NCBI RefSeq assembly: GCF_002027705.1
Contig: NZ_MBTG01000004.1
Span: 1-64,000 of the forward strand
Reading direction: 5' to 3'
DNA from: Paenibacillus ferrarius
Lineage (GTDB): Bacteria > Bacillota > Bacilli > Paenibacillales > NBRC-103111
DNA length: 64,000 nt
How positions within the stretch are numbered: position 1 is the stretch's first letter; every line of letters starts with the position of its first letter. The position numbers were made by a program, and so were the translations under genes. A model generated the notes under the pieces. The model searched no databases. It was not told the origin of the DNA and was given only the letters and a program-made list of their open reading frames with translations. Below, piece by piece: positions 35,281-44,223 of the stretch.

Positions 35281-35484
35281 CTATGAATAGCAACTGTGAT
35301 GGCGAGCGCCGCTAGATAAAAGGCTAGGGGCGTTTGCTTCCGCCTTACTTGTCCTTTTTCCACGCCATTTCACTCCTCCCATGGAAATATCTTGATATCC
35401 TTTATTAACCAATTGTAAGTACGCTGAAACAGTTTCCTTACAATTGAACCAAGAATAGATTTTCCATTTGGGAGCCGCATCCAT
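35281..35484 (-). CDS. possible small basic protein, 67 aa
   Basis: An open frame starting 14 nt after the CYTH stop codon: MDAAPKWKIYSWFNCKETV..., then QDISMGGVKWRGKRTSKAEA. The composition is plausible for a small soluble basic protein, but the ribosome binding site is poor (only AGAAGAAAG) and I recognise no family. It would be the second gene of the CYTH unit, ending before the terminator at 35186-35233. Confidence 0.35.
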   Translation of the reverse strand: MDAAPKWKIYSWFNCKETVSAYLQLVNKGYQDISMGGVKWRGKRTSKAEANAPSLLSSGARHHSCYS

Positions 35485-35497
35485 TTCTTTCTTCTTT

Positions 35498-35989
35498 TTA
35501 TTGCTTCTGCAGCTGCACCCACATCGACTTGTTGCGGAATTCTTCCTCTTGGCCCAGTTCTCGACCGAACCAGGAGGGTGCTTCAAAGCGCTGGGCAGCT
35601 TCCAAGTCGGGAAACTCAACTTCAACGACCATTAAGTCGACTTGCTTATATTCATCCATTTCAAAATGATATCCTTGATAAGCTACCGTGGTCCGAATCT
35701 TCTCCAAGGGGATCAGTCCCGTCCGCTCCAGCAGCTGCTTATAAATAGACTCTGAAATGAGGTATTCAATTTCTTCCCTGACGAGCCCGTTTCCTGATTT
35801 AAAGGTATGTGTAAAATGGGACGACCCTGCACTGTCAACCAGTTTGCGAACCCTGATTTCCTGATCCTCTGAGAACGCCAAATAGGTTTGATAAATGTAT
35901 TGTTTGGAAACAAGGGCAATCTCTGAACGGCTCAGTTCCTCCGTAGGGAATGCAGGCAATAAAAACTTTTTTTCAATTTCGGCACCCAT
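35498..35989 (-). CDS. CYTH domain (triphosphate tunnel) protein, 163 aa
   Basis: It begins with the CYTH signature EIEKKFLLP (ExExK type). Charged alternating strands follow, EIRVRKL, THTFKSGNGLVREEIEY and MDEYKQVDLMVVEVEFP, whose Glu/Lys/Arg side chains line the tunnel that binds inorganic triphosphate or nucleotide with metal ions. Family members include triphosphatases, thiamine-triphosphatase and CyaB-type adenylyl cyclase; which activity applies is unknown. The ATG at 35989 (AGAGG 7 nt upstream) is preferred over one ten codons earlier. Confidence 0.85.
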   Translation of the reverse strand: MGAEIEKKFLLPAFPTEELSRSEIALVSKQYIYQTYLAFSEDQEIRVRKLVDSAGSSHFTHTFKSGNGLVREEIEYLISESIYKQLLERTGLIPLEKIRTTVAYQGYHFEMDEYKQVDLMVVEVEFPDLEAAQRFEAPSWFGRELGQEEEFRNKSMWVQLQKQ

Positions 35990-36047
35990 CGAACAACCTC
36001 TTTTCTGCTTCATCATCATTTCATCGTCATTTTATCATATTTTGCCG

Positions 36048-36872
36048 TCAAGTTCCTTTATGCAAGGACCTGAAACGTGCCGGAGAGATTTCATTCCAAA
36101 CCCGAAACATTTTACCGAAATGAAATTCATCGGCAAATCCACAAGCGTCAGCTACGGCTTTCATAGGTTCTTCCGTTAGGAGAAGCAGTGTCTTCGCTTT
36201 CTCATTTCGAATGCGATTTAAATATTCTTTGGGTGAAATCCCCACATGCTGCATGAACAATTTGCGCAATTGCGAAGCAGAGATATGGAACGTGCGGGCC
36301 AGCTCTTCTAAGCGAAGCGGCCGATTGTAGCAAGTTTCCATCCAGAATTTCGCATCATGGAAGGCTTTCAGATAAGGATCCATGGATTCGTTCGTATCCC
36401 GCATGTAATGGATCAGCCTCGAAAGCAAATATTGAAACTCCGTCTGCCTTTCATGCGGATCGGCGTTCTGAATGGCTCCTATCTGCTTGAGTTGAGCTTG
36501 TATCCACACCGCCTGCTCTTGCACATACGATTTGATAAAGGGAAGTTGCAGAGAATCCACCGGAACAGGCTGCAGCCAAATTTGATTTTCACACGGAATA
36601 TCCAAAGCATCGAACAGCAGCATTCGAATATGAAGCGGATGCTCCACAGAGGAGGTCATGGTCAAGGCAAAACCTGGCTTCAAATAGAGAAGGTGACCAG
36701 CCTTAACCTGAATAGGCCTATCATCATGCGGATGAGAGAATTCGCCTTCTCCCCCCATAATCCAATAAAACGAATGGATATCTGTCGTATTCCGTATATC
36801 TTTCCAGCCTGGGACCGGCAGCTTCTCATAGACCAAACGAAGATGATACATTCTGTGGGACAGTCCCTCCAT
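36048..36872 (-). CDS. AraC-family transcriptional regulator, 274 aa
   Basis: An N-terminal cupin-like ligand domain (about residues 25-100: FYWIMGGEGEFSHPHDDR, VKAGHLLYLKPG) precedes a C-terminal pair of helix-turn-helix motifs (about 175-270: LRLEELARTFHISASQLRKLF, PKEYLNRIRNEKAKTLLL, ADACGFADEFHFGKMFR). AraC members of this shape activate sugar-use genes. It diverges from the beta-glucuronidase gene across 110 bp, making that gene the likely target (inference). GAAGGGAG lies 6 nt before the ATG. Confidence 0.9.
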   Translation of the reverse strand: MEGLSHRMYHLRLVYEKLPVPGWKDIRNTTDIHSFYWIMGGEGEFSHPHDDRPIQVKAGHLLYLKPGFALTMTSSVEHPLHIRMLLFDALDIPCENQIWLQPVPVDSLQLPFIKSYVQEQAVWIQAQLKQIGAIQNADPHERQTEFQYLLSRLIHYMRDTNESMDPYLKAFHDAKFWMETCYNRPLRLEELARTFHISASQLRKLFMQHVGISPKEYLNRIRNEKAKTLLLLTEEPMKAVADACGFADEFHFGKMFRVWNEISPARFRSLHKGT

Positions 36873-36982
36873 GGCTTTCTCCCTTCAAAGCGATTTTGAC
36901 AAAAACCCAAATTGTTTCTCCATATAAAAGAGCCTTCTTCCATGATACGCTTTACTAAACATACATGAAAGGGGATTTTCCT

Positions 36983-38689
36983 TTGATACGTACTTTTCAA
37001 CAGCATCAGCTTCGCCGCACTCGGCTTCTCGATGGCCTTTGGGACTTCGCAACAGACCCCAACAATGTAGGGCTAACTGAACAATGGCATACGCAATTCC
37101 CTTCAGCGTCCCGGAAGCTTGTCGTCCCTTCCTGCTGGAATAACGAATTAGGCCTATATGAATATATCGGTGCCGCTTGGTACCGTACCTATTTCGATAC
37201 GACGCAAGAGACTAACCTGCGTTTGTGCTTCGAAGGCATCCTCCATCAGGCCGATGTCTATGTAGACGGTCAGCACATTGGCGGCCATTTTGGCGGCTAT
37301 ACGCAATTTTCACTTGTTCTTCCTCATCTTGCGCAAGGCAAGCATGAATTAATCATCCGAGTCGACAGCACCCTTGACTGGCAAACCCTTCCGACCGATG
37401 TTGCGGATTGGTATTCCTACGGTGGAATCATCCGCTCCGTAGAGCTTCAAGAGCTGCCTGACGTTTATATCGACTCTTTGCAGATTGATTATACACTGAG
37501 CGGCGACATTGCCGAGGTACAGCTTCAAGTTCAGCTGCAATCACTCGGCCTTAGCGACCAGTCCCTTGTGGTTAACGCGGCTACGGAGGGTCAAACCTTC
37601 TCCGAAGCTACCATCCACATTGCAGCGGGGCAATCTTACGGGCTTTCGCTTCACGGAACCATCGCCAACTTCCGCAGATGGGATGTCGGGCACCCTGAAT
37701 TGTACACCTTCACCATCCGCGCAGGCGAAGATGATCTTACTGATCGCACAGGCTTTCGAACCGTTGAAGTCAGCAGCGGCCAGATTCTGCTGAATGGCAG
37801 CCCCCTTTACCTGCAAGGGGTCAATCGCCATGAAGAACATCCCGAGTGGGGATTTGCTTTTCCACCGAAGCTGATGCTGAAAGACTTGGCCATTCTGCAA
37901 GATATGGGCTGCAACATCGTGCGCGGCTCCCACTATCCGCAAAGTCAGTTCTGGATCGACCTGCTGGATGAGCATGGCATGCTTCTGTGGAGTGAAATTC
38001 CCATGTGGGGCTGCTTCATGAGCACAGAAACGCTGGCGAGTCCGCTGTTCACAGAGCGCGGTGTTCATATGCTGGGCGAAATGATCAGCCGTGACTATCA
38101 TCATCCATCCATCATCTTCTGGGGAGCGCATAACGAGATCGATACCCGAACGCAGGAAGCGCTGGAGCTTACGAAGACATTTGTCAGCAAAATCCGCAGT
38201 ATGGATGCCAGCCGTTTGGTCACTTATGCGACCATGCATCCGCAGGAAGATATCGTTTTGTCCTACTTTGATGTGATCGGCATCAACAAATATTACGGCT
38301 GGTATGAAGGCAGCGTGGACGGGTTCCGTGACATGCTTCAGGATTATTATACAAATGCCGAGTCGCAAGGAGCTGCAGGCAAGCCTGTCATCATGAGCGA
38401 ATTCGGCGCAGCCGGCATCTTCGGTGATGCTGGCTGGGAGCCGCGCTTATTCAGCGAAGATTATCAGGCCGATGTCGTGCAGCAGGCGCTGCAGATTTTC
38501 CGCGCAGACCCGCGGATTGTCGGCACTTTGATCTGGCACTTCGCCGATATTCGCGTCGACGTGCGCAGCGACCGCCCATATTTCCGCGATCGGGCGCGGA
38601 GCTTCAACAACAAAGGCTTGCTGAACGAATATCGCAAGCCGAAGCTGGCTTATCGATTAGTGAAGGAGATTTATCGGTCGGAGCGATAA
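36983..38689 (+). CDS. uidA: beta-glucuronidase, glycoside hydrolase family 2, 568 aa
   Basis: GH2 architecture: a sugar-binding jelly roll (about 1-165, including WYRTYF, GHFGGYTQF), an immunoglobulin-like domain (about 170-262) and a TIM barrel (about 265-568). The acid/base Glu is in WGAHNEID and the nucleophile Glu in IMSEFGAAG. The GVNRHEEHPEWG and NIVRGSHYPQS segments are also typical. Length and motifs favour beta-glucuronidase over beta-galactosidase, but specificity is inferred. There is no signal peptide. The TTG at 36983 has GAAAGGGGA 7 nt upstream. Confidence 0.85.
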   Translation: MIRTFQQHQLRRTRLLDGLWDFATDPNNVGLTEQWHTQFPSASRKLVVPSCWNNELGLYEYIGAAWYRTYFDTTQETNLRLCFEGILHQADVYVDGQHIGGHFGGYTQFSLVLPHLAQGKHELIIRVDSTLDWQTLPTDVADWYSYGGIIRSVELQELPDVYIDSLQIDYTLSGDIAEVQLQVQLQSLGLSDQSLVVNAATEGQTFSEATIHIAAGQSYGLSLHGTIANFRRWDVGHPELYTFTIRAGEDDLTDRTGFRTVEVSSGQILLNGSPLYLQGVNRHEEHPEWGFAFPPKLMLKDLAILQDMGCNIVRGSHYPQSQFWIDLLDEHGMLLWSEIPMWGCFMSTETLASPLFTERGVHMLGEMISRDYHHPSIIFWGAHNEIDTRTQEALELTKTFVSKIRSMDASRLVTYATMHPQEDIVLSYFDVIGINKYYGWYEGSVDGFRDMLQDYYTNAESQGAAGKPVIMSEFGAAGIFGDAGWEPRLFSEDYQADVVQQALQIFRADPRIVGTLIWHFADIRVDVRSDRPYFRDRARSFNNKGLLNEYRKPKLAYRLVKEIYRSER

Positions 38690-38705
38690 GCCGTGGGGGC
38701 GGAAG

Positions 38706-38884
38706 AGGAACTATGATCCGCTATATGGCAGAAAACAGCCCACTTGTCCATTCAAGCGGAACTACGGTACGCTATTTGGCTGTTTTTCCGCCAAACCGTG
38801 ATGAAATCGGCGAATAGCGGACTCCAGTTCCCTTTCCCATCAAATTCGCGCTTATTTACCGAAATAGCGTATCGTAGTTCCCTC
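38706..38884. repeat. interspersed repeat family B, fold-back pair
   Basis: Boxes GGAACTATGATCCGCTAT (38708) and GGAACTACGGTACGCTATTT (38760) face an inverted AAATAGCGTATCGTAGTTCC near 38862-38881, with a partial inverted box (GAATAGCGGACTCCAGTTCC) near 38812, so the segment can fold back on itself. Inner pieces GGCAGAAAACAGCC and GGCTGTTTTTCCGCC are also complementary. The same boxes recur near 49.35 and 61.75 kb. The rest of the 494-bp gap holds a terminator and, from 38975 to 39183, nothing I can identify. Confidence 0.7.
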
Positions 38885-38936
38885 CCATCCGTAAAGTAAC
38901 CGGATATCTGTCTTGATCATCCTTTGCCAACGTTAA

Positions 38937-38971
38937 GAAAAACCGTCAGGAAACATCCTGACGGTCCTTTT
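38937..38971. terminator. bidirectional terminator between uidA and ABC operon
   Basis: A perfect 8-bp stem CCGTCAGG / CCTGACGG around AAACAT, with A5 before and CCTTTT after, placed between convergent genes. Confidence 0.8.
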
Positions 38972-39183
38972 GCGTGTAAACCCATACTTTTGTTCATGGG
39001 GAGGGAGGGAGGGATGTGGGGTTTCAATCGGTATAAACACGATTTCACAAGCGGCACACCACAAAGCACCTTCCACCCTCACACCTATTCCTCTTCAATT
39101 CTACTTCAAGCAGCCTTCCACTACTTTGTTCTCTAACCAGTCTGAGACCCGGTATTCTTTAGCTTGTCGCTCAGCGAAGCTGA

Positions 39184-40026
39184 CTAACCTTTAAGCGAAC
39201 CTGCTGTGATTCCCGAAATAATACGCTTATTAAAAATCGAAATCACAATAATCGATGGCATTGTAGTCATCACAATGGCGGCAAACATGGGCGCGAAATC
39301 CGTTGCATACTGCCCTTGGAAATTCAAAAGTCCAATTGGAAGGGTCATCTTTTTGGCATCGTTGATGAACGTGAGTACTACCAGCAGTTCATTCCAAATA
39401 CCTGCGAAGCTGATAATCCCTACGGTCATTAACGCCGGGATCAATAATGGCATCAGAACTCGCCCAAATACCCCGTACAGCGAGCAGCCGTCAATGATTG
39501 ACGCTTCCATAATTTCTTTGGGAATAGCGCTCATAAACCCGCTAAGCACAAGCACAGCTGTAGGCAGCGCAAAGGCAACATAAATCAAAATCAAACCGAT
39601 TTGTGAGTTCATCAGATTTATTTTGGAGAAGAAAATAACTAATGGAATGAGCGTTGCTTGCAGAGGAACCATCAATCCGATCATGAAGTAGACCAATGTC
39701 CCCTTGGATGCCTTCCATTTCAATTTAACAATGGCAAAAGACGCCATCGATGCAAGCAGCAAAACGAGAAGCAAAGTGACAGTCGTAACAAGAACGGAGT
39801 TGTAAAAATACCTTCCGGTTCCCCCCGTGAACCATGCATTAATGTAGTTGCCCCATAACCAGTGAAGCGGAAGCTCCCACGGTCGTTCGAATATTTCCGG
39901 CGTTTTTTTCAGCGAATTGACAATAAGCCAAAACAACGGATACAAATAGACCAAAGCGCCTATTCCCAAAAATAAATAGATGAACACATTTTGCAGCTGA
40001 CGAATCGGCTTTGAGCTGCTCCCCAT
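39184..40026 (-). CDS. carbohydrate ABC transporter permease (MalG type), 280 aa
   Basis: Six membrane helices and the cytoplasmic EAA loop (KEIMEASIIDGCSLYGVFGRVLMPLL), which docks the ATPase. The C-terminus ends RIISGITAGSLKG, the usual MalG-type ending. The ATG at 40026 follows AAGGAGG. It is the last gene of the operon, 16 nt after the partner permease. No ATPase gene is present; a shared MsmX-like ATPase elsewhere probably energises it (inference). Confidence 0.92.
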   Translation of the reverse strand: MGSSSKPIRQLQNVFIYLFLGIGALVYLYPLFWLIVNSLKKTPEIFERPWELPLHWLWGNYINAWFTGGTGRYFYNSVLVTTVTLLLVLLLASMASFAIVKLKWKASKGTLVYFMIGLMVPLQATLIPLVIFFSKINLMNSQIGLILIYVAFALPTAVLVLSGFMSAIPKEIMEASIIDGCSLYGVFGRVLMPLLIPALMTVGIISFAGIWNELLVVLTFINDAKKMTLPIGLLNFQGQYATDFAPMFAAIVMTTMPSIIVISIFNKRIISGITAGSLKG

Positions 40027-40042
40027 GCGGGCACCTCCTTCC

Positions 40043-40927
40043 TTAATCATCCAGATCCTTGGTAGGAATGATTTGATTGATAGCAAATGTAACGATTAAA
40101 CACATCAGCAGCAGGATGACAGATAAGGAATTGCCGTAGCCATATTCCATCTGCGCAAAGGAACGCTTTTGCAAATACCCCACCAATGTCTGGGAAACGT
40201 TGGCAGGACCACCGCCCGTCATCACATAGATAAGGTCAAAAAACCGCAAAGACCCGATAGAGATCAATATCGTATTAACTTTGATAATCGGTTTAAGCAG
40301 CGGAAGCGTGATATGCCACACCAATTTCCATCCAGTCGCGCCTTCCAAGCGCGCAGCTTCAAAGATTTCCTCGGAAATATTTTGAATCGCAGCAATGAAC
40401 AGAATCATGGTATATCCGATGAACTGCCAGGATACAACGATTGTCACTGCCCACATCACCGTTTGGGGATCAGATAACCACAGATGCTTAAGTGAACTCA
40501 GTCCAAGCCCATCCAACAAGTGATTAATAATACCGATCTGCGGATTATATATAAATGTCCACATCATACCTACTGCGACGCTAGATAAGAAAGCGGGCAT
40601 CACGAATACAAGTTTAAAGAAATCTTTTCCCCGCACATTGCCCGTCAGGAGCAAAGCCAGAAAAAATCCAAACGGCAGTTGAATGATCAAGCTAGTGGCC
40701 AGCAGAAACAAGATGTTGCGTATCGTCACGAAAAATACATCATCATCTGAGAACATCCGGGTATAGTTATCAAGCCCTATGAACTTCATTGGATTCAAAA
40801 CATCCCAATTGTAAAAGCTTAAATAAATCGACGCGAGAATGGGAATAAACACAATAGCCGAATATAAAAACAGCGCTGGGGAAATGAAAAATGCAATGGT
40901 CGAGCCTCTTCTCAGCATTTTATCCAT
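40043..40927 (-). CDS. carbohydrate ABC transporter permease (MalF type), 294 aa
   Basis: Six membrane helices; the N-terminal half has the MalF-like SPALFLYSAIVFIPILASIYLSFYNWD and the EAA loop is EEIFEAARLEGATGWKLVWHITLPLL. The ATG at 40927 is supported by GGAG 9 nt upstream; an in-frame ATG five codons earlier has no site. It pairs with the following permease to form the membrane channel. Confidence 0.92.
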   Translation of the reverse strand: MDKMLRRGSTIAFFISPALFLYSAIVFIPILASIYLSFYNWDVLNPMKFIGLDNYTRMFSDDDVFFVTIRNILFLLATSLIIQLPFGFFLALLLTGNVRGKDFFKLVFVMPAFLSSVAVGMMWTFIYNPQIGIINHLLDGLGLSSLKHLWLSDPQTVMWAVTIVVSWQFIGYTMILFIAAIQNISEEIFEAARLEGATGWKLVWHITLPLLKPIIKVNTILISIGSLRFFDLIYVMTGGGPANVSQTLVGYLQKRSFAQMEYGYGNSLSVILLLMCLIVTFAINQIIPTKDLDD

Positions 40928-40954
40928 ATGCAACCACTCCATTATTGGTTTGAT

Positions 40955-40981
40955 AAAAAAAGGGAGAAGCCAAGCTTCCCC
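40955..40981 (-). terminator. intercistronic terminator/attenuator after the binding protein gene
   Basis: On the minus strand GGG-GAAGC / GCTTC-CCC closes a 3-4 nt loop and runs into seven T residues, between the binding-protein stop (41006) and the first permease start (40927). Partial termination here would give more binding protein than permease. Confidence 0.75.
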
Positions 40982-41005
40982 CTCACAATCAGCTTTCGAT
41001 GGGCC

Positions 41006-42352
41006 CTAACGATTTTTCTCCGTATAAGCCTGCAAGCTCTTGAATGCTTCTTCCGGAGCTTTGCCCGCTAGAATAGCTTGAATCGTGTTGTTGTATTCGT
41101 CGCCGATCTTCGCGCCAAGTCCCACATCATAGAAGATGAACATCCCCTTCATGGTCGACATTTGATCCTTCAAATCCTTGCTTAAGGCTGGCACTTTGGC
41201 CGGATCTAGCGTCACTTTGATAGCTGGGATGTCACCTTGCTCTTCCCCAACGCGCTTTTGTATTTTCTCTTCCGACCAGGCTTTCAAATATTTCACGGCC
41301 GCATCTTTATCTTTGGCTGTTGAGCTGATGACCAAGTTAAAGGCCGGCTGACCCAGCCAAGTGTCGATATCCCCTTTCCCATTCGGGAAGGTTGGGAATT
41401 TGGCAATACCCACGGAATCCTTGACTTTAGAATCCATATTCACCAGCGTATTGATCGCCCAGCTGCCCGTCACCATCATAGCGGCTTGACCATTTTGGAA
41501 CATCGTCGTCATCGCACTGTTGTCAATGCTGAGGAATCCTTCAGGGAACGCCTTCATCTTGGTTAACTCTTGCAGAACACGGCCGGTTTCGATATAGGAA
41601 GGGTCGAGCCATGTTCCTTTGCCATCCATCAACGCATTAAACGGGGCATCGCCGCCAATTCGATTCGCTACGAATTCACTGAATAAAGCACTTACCCAAG
41701 CATCCTTGGCGCCCATGGCAATCGGGGTCACTTTATTTTTGACTAACACATCAATTACATTCTTCAGCTCGTCGTACGTCTTAGGCACTTCAAGATTATA
41801 CTGTTTGAAAATGTCCTTATTGTAATACATCGTCGCTGCTGCAAAATTAACAGGAACGCCGTAGACTTTGTCATTAAAGGTTAGCAAGTTGAACGCTCCA
41901 GATATAAAGCTGTCCTTCCATGCCTTATCCTTATCGAGAAATTCGTTGAGCGGCAAGATTTTGCCTGAATCCGCATACGTTTTCATTTTGCCGGCTGCAT
42001 GAAGAGTGAACACGTCCGGTGCTTCATTTCCGGCGATCTGGGCATTCAATTTCGGATAAAAGGGTGTGCTCGGCAGATGAGATACTTCAAAGGTAGCGTT
42101 TACATCTGTTCGGGCATTGAATTCGGCTAATAGATCCTTTTGAATATTGATCCCCTTATTTTCCGGCTCCAGCCAGTCGAACTCCTTCATCTTTACTTTA
42201 TCTTTGGGCTTTGCCGATGCTTCGCCTGCTTGGGGAGCATTGCTGACTTTGGCGGCTGTGTCCCCTGTTTTTTCAGTTCCGCAAGCAGAGAGAACAGCCG
42301 TTAATGCCAATACCGTTGCGAGGATAACCGAAACCTTTTTAACCTTCTTCAT
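41006..42352 (-). CDS. sugar ABC transporter substrate-binding lipoprotein, 448 aa
   Basis: A lipoprotein signal peptide with lipobox LSAC (Cys about 24) is followed by a charged linker and a family-1 extracellular solute-binding fold: DVFTLHAAGKMKTYADSGKILPL, YGVPVNFAAATMYYNKDIFKQYN, FQNGQAAMMVTGSWAI. It is anchored to the outer face of the membrane and captures an oligosaccharide; specificity is unknown, but the neighbouring beta-glucuronidase suggests a glucuronide-containing sugar (inference). AGGAGGG precedes the ATG. Confidence 0.92.
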   Translation of the reverse strand: MKKVKKVSVILATVLALTAVLSACGTEKTGDTAAKVSNAPQAGEASAKPKDKVKMKEFDWLEPENKGINIQKDLLAEFNARTDVNATFEVSHLPSTPFYPKLNAQIAGNEAPDVFTLHAAGKMKTYADSGKILPLNEFLDKDKAWKDSFISGAFNLLTFNDKVYGVPVNFAAATMYYNKDIFKQYNLEVPKTYDELKNVIDVLVKNKVTPIAMGAKDAWVSALFSEFVANRIGGDAPFNALMDGKGTWLDPSYIETGRVLQELTKMKAFPEGFLSIDNSAMTTMFQNGQAAMMVTGSWAINTLVNMDSKVKDSVGIAKFPTFPNGKGDIDTWLGQPAFNLVISSTAKDKDAAVKYLKAWSEEKIQKRVGEEQGDIPAIKVTLDPAKVPALSKDLKDQMSTMKGMFIFYDVGLGAKIGDEYNNTIQAILAGKAPEEAFKSLQAYTEKNR

Positions 42353-42402
42353 GTAAACCCTCCTCTGTTATGTTGTACGATCTAAGCTTAGTTGATCTGG
42401 GT

Positions 42403-44223
42403 TTAAACGGGTATGCGGCGCTCCTTACTTGTTGGTTGAATCTGCTGACCTCTTTCATCTATTCTTGGCAAAATGACTGTTATCAAGGTTCCCTCACCTA
42501 CGACACTTTCCACCTGCAAGCCGTATTCCTTTCCGTAATACAACTGCACCCGCTGATGCACATTGATTAAACCGATGCCCATGCCGGAATCTTCCATAGT
42601 CACATTTAGATTCTCCCGAATCTGCGCAAGCCGCTCGGCTTCAATCCCATTGCCGTTATCTCGAATCGTAATAACAAAAGTCTGCTCATCAAAAAAACCG
42701 CGAATATCGATTACGCCTTGTTCAATTTTCATTTCCATGCCATGAACAATCGCATTTTCTACTAATGGCTGCAGAATAAATCGCGGGACCAGCAAGGGCA
42801 GAGCCATCTCATCCATCTCCACCGTAATCGTAAATTTATCGCCATACCGATATTGCTGGATATAAACGTACTTATTGACGTTGTCGAGTTCTTTGTCGAG
42901 CGAAATATATTCCTTGCCCTTGATCCCTTCCCGCATGAGATCCCCCAGCGCCTTGGACAGCTTGCCAACCTCAGGAACGTTCTTCATCCTCGCAAGCCAA
43001 TTGATCGTTTCCAGTGTATTAAAGAGGAAATGCGGGTTAATCTGGAACATCAAATATTTTAATTGCGACTGCTGCTTCAGCAGCTCCTCTTGGTAAACGG
43101 TATTGATCAAATGATGAATCCGATCAATCATCCGGTTGAAATTCCGGCTCATCATTCCAATCTCATTGCGCGAATTATAATTAAATTGAATGTCAAAACG
43201 ATCCTTCTCGACATCCTTCATCATCGCAGAAAGCTGCCGAATCGGCTTAGAAATACTGTTGGAAACCACGTAAGCAAGCAAAATGGCGAATACGATGCAG
43301 ATGATGAGGATGATGAACATCCAATTTTTCAAAACAATTGACGTTTGGGAGTATTTCGCATCAGGAATAACGCTGACGATTTTCCAATCCGTGTTGCCAA
43401 CCGCATGATAAGTAATCACGTAATTGATCCCGTCCATCATCTCGGTCGTATGATCCTGCTCAGGTCCCTGCAAGACGCGGCTCATATACGGATACGCAGG
43501 GATCGTATTAATCAATGATTTATTGGCGTGGGAAATAATCCTTCCATCTTGATTAACAATATACATTTCCCCTTCGCTGTTTAATTTCGTCTGAGCAAAA
43601 ACTGAATAAAGCGCATCTTCCTTCAGATGCAGCTCAAAATAGCCGATTTTCAGCAAATTCCCCACGTCAAACAGCGAACTTCCGGCTGTAATTGTAAGCT
43701 GTTCGGGATCCGTCGTCATCCACACTAAATTCCCTTCATTCTCGTCCAGCGCATGTACGTTGAAAGCATCTCCGTTACTGGAGCTGACCGCGTTCCCGGA
43801 TGGGAACACATTCTTATTTAGCCCATACAAACTAATATCCTGAACGTCTTCGCTATCGATGATCGCGCCATCCAAAATCTGCTTGATTTTATTGATTTCA
43901 TCCAAGTATTCCAATTGATTGTGGAAGCCCAAATTGGCTTTCTTAAGGGCATCCCGCACTTCCTTGTTGGTAAAAAGAGAATAGTAAAGCCGTTTGACTT
44001 CCTTCATCTTGAATTCAATATTTTTGCTTACTTCTGTCAGCAGATCCGTTGTGTAAGCGTTTGTTTTCTCTTGTATAAGTGATCGGGATTTCTGATACGT
44101 CAATGTCCCGATCATCGTCAAAGGGATGAGGTTCAGGATGAGAAAAGACACCAACAGCTTTTTTTGAATCTTCATGTCCAGAATCCATTGCCGCAATCTT
44201 TGTATAGGCCGCTTACTTATCAT
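42403..44223 (-). CDS. YesM-type sensor histidine kinase, 606 aa
   Basis: Two membrane helices (about residues 22-42 and 300-325) flank a large extracellular Cache-like sensor. HAMP (about 320-375) leads to the His_kinase domain with QINPHFLFNTLETINW (phospho-His) and HATPase_c with FILQPLVENAIVHG and DNGNGIE, G2 box GMGIGLINV. Kinases of this group sense extracellular sugars and pair with AraC-type regulators. It overlaps the upstream regulator gene by 11 nt. Confidence 0.93.
   Translation of the reverse strand: MISKRPIQRLRQWILDMKIQKKLLVSFLILNLIPLTMIGTLTYQKSRSLIQEKTNAYTTDLLTEVSKNIEFKMKEVKRLYYSLFTNKEVRDALKKANLGFHNQLEYLDEINKIKQILDGAIIDSEDVQDISLYGLNKNVFPSGNAVSSSNGDAFNVHALDENEGNLVWMTTDPEQLTITAGSSLFDVGNLLKIGYFELHLKEDALYSVFAQTKLNSEGEMYIVNQDGRIISHANKSLINTIPAYPYMSRVLQGPEQDHTTEMMDGINYVITYHAVGNTDWKIVSVIPDAKYSQTSIVLKNWMFIILIICIVFAILLAYVVSNSISKPIRQLSAMMKDVEKDRFDIQFNYNSRNEIGMMSRNFNRMIDRIHHLINTVYQEELLKQQSQLKYLMFQINPHFLFNTLETINWLARMKNVPEVGKLSKALGDLMREGIKGKEYISLDKELDNVNKYVYIQQYRYGDKFTITVEMDEMALPLLVPRFILQPLVENAIVHGMEMKIEQGVIDIRGFFDEQTFVITIRDNGNGIEAERLAQIRENLNVTMEDSGMGIGLINVHQRVQLYYGKEYGLQVESVVGEGTLITVILPRIDERGQQIQPTSKERRIPV

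Noticed and set aside
37541..38368. 275-aa frame antisense to the beta-glucuronidase gene
   Set aside because: Lies wholly within a confidently assigned GH2 gene; no ribosome binding site or protein-like domain.
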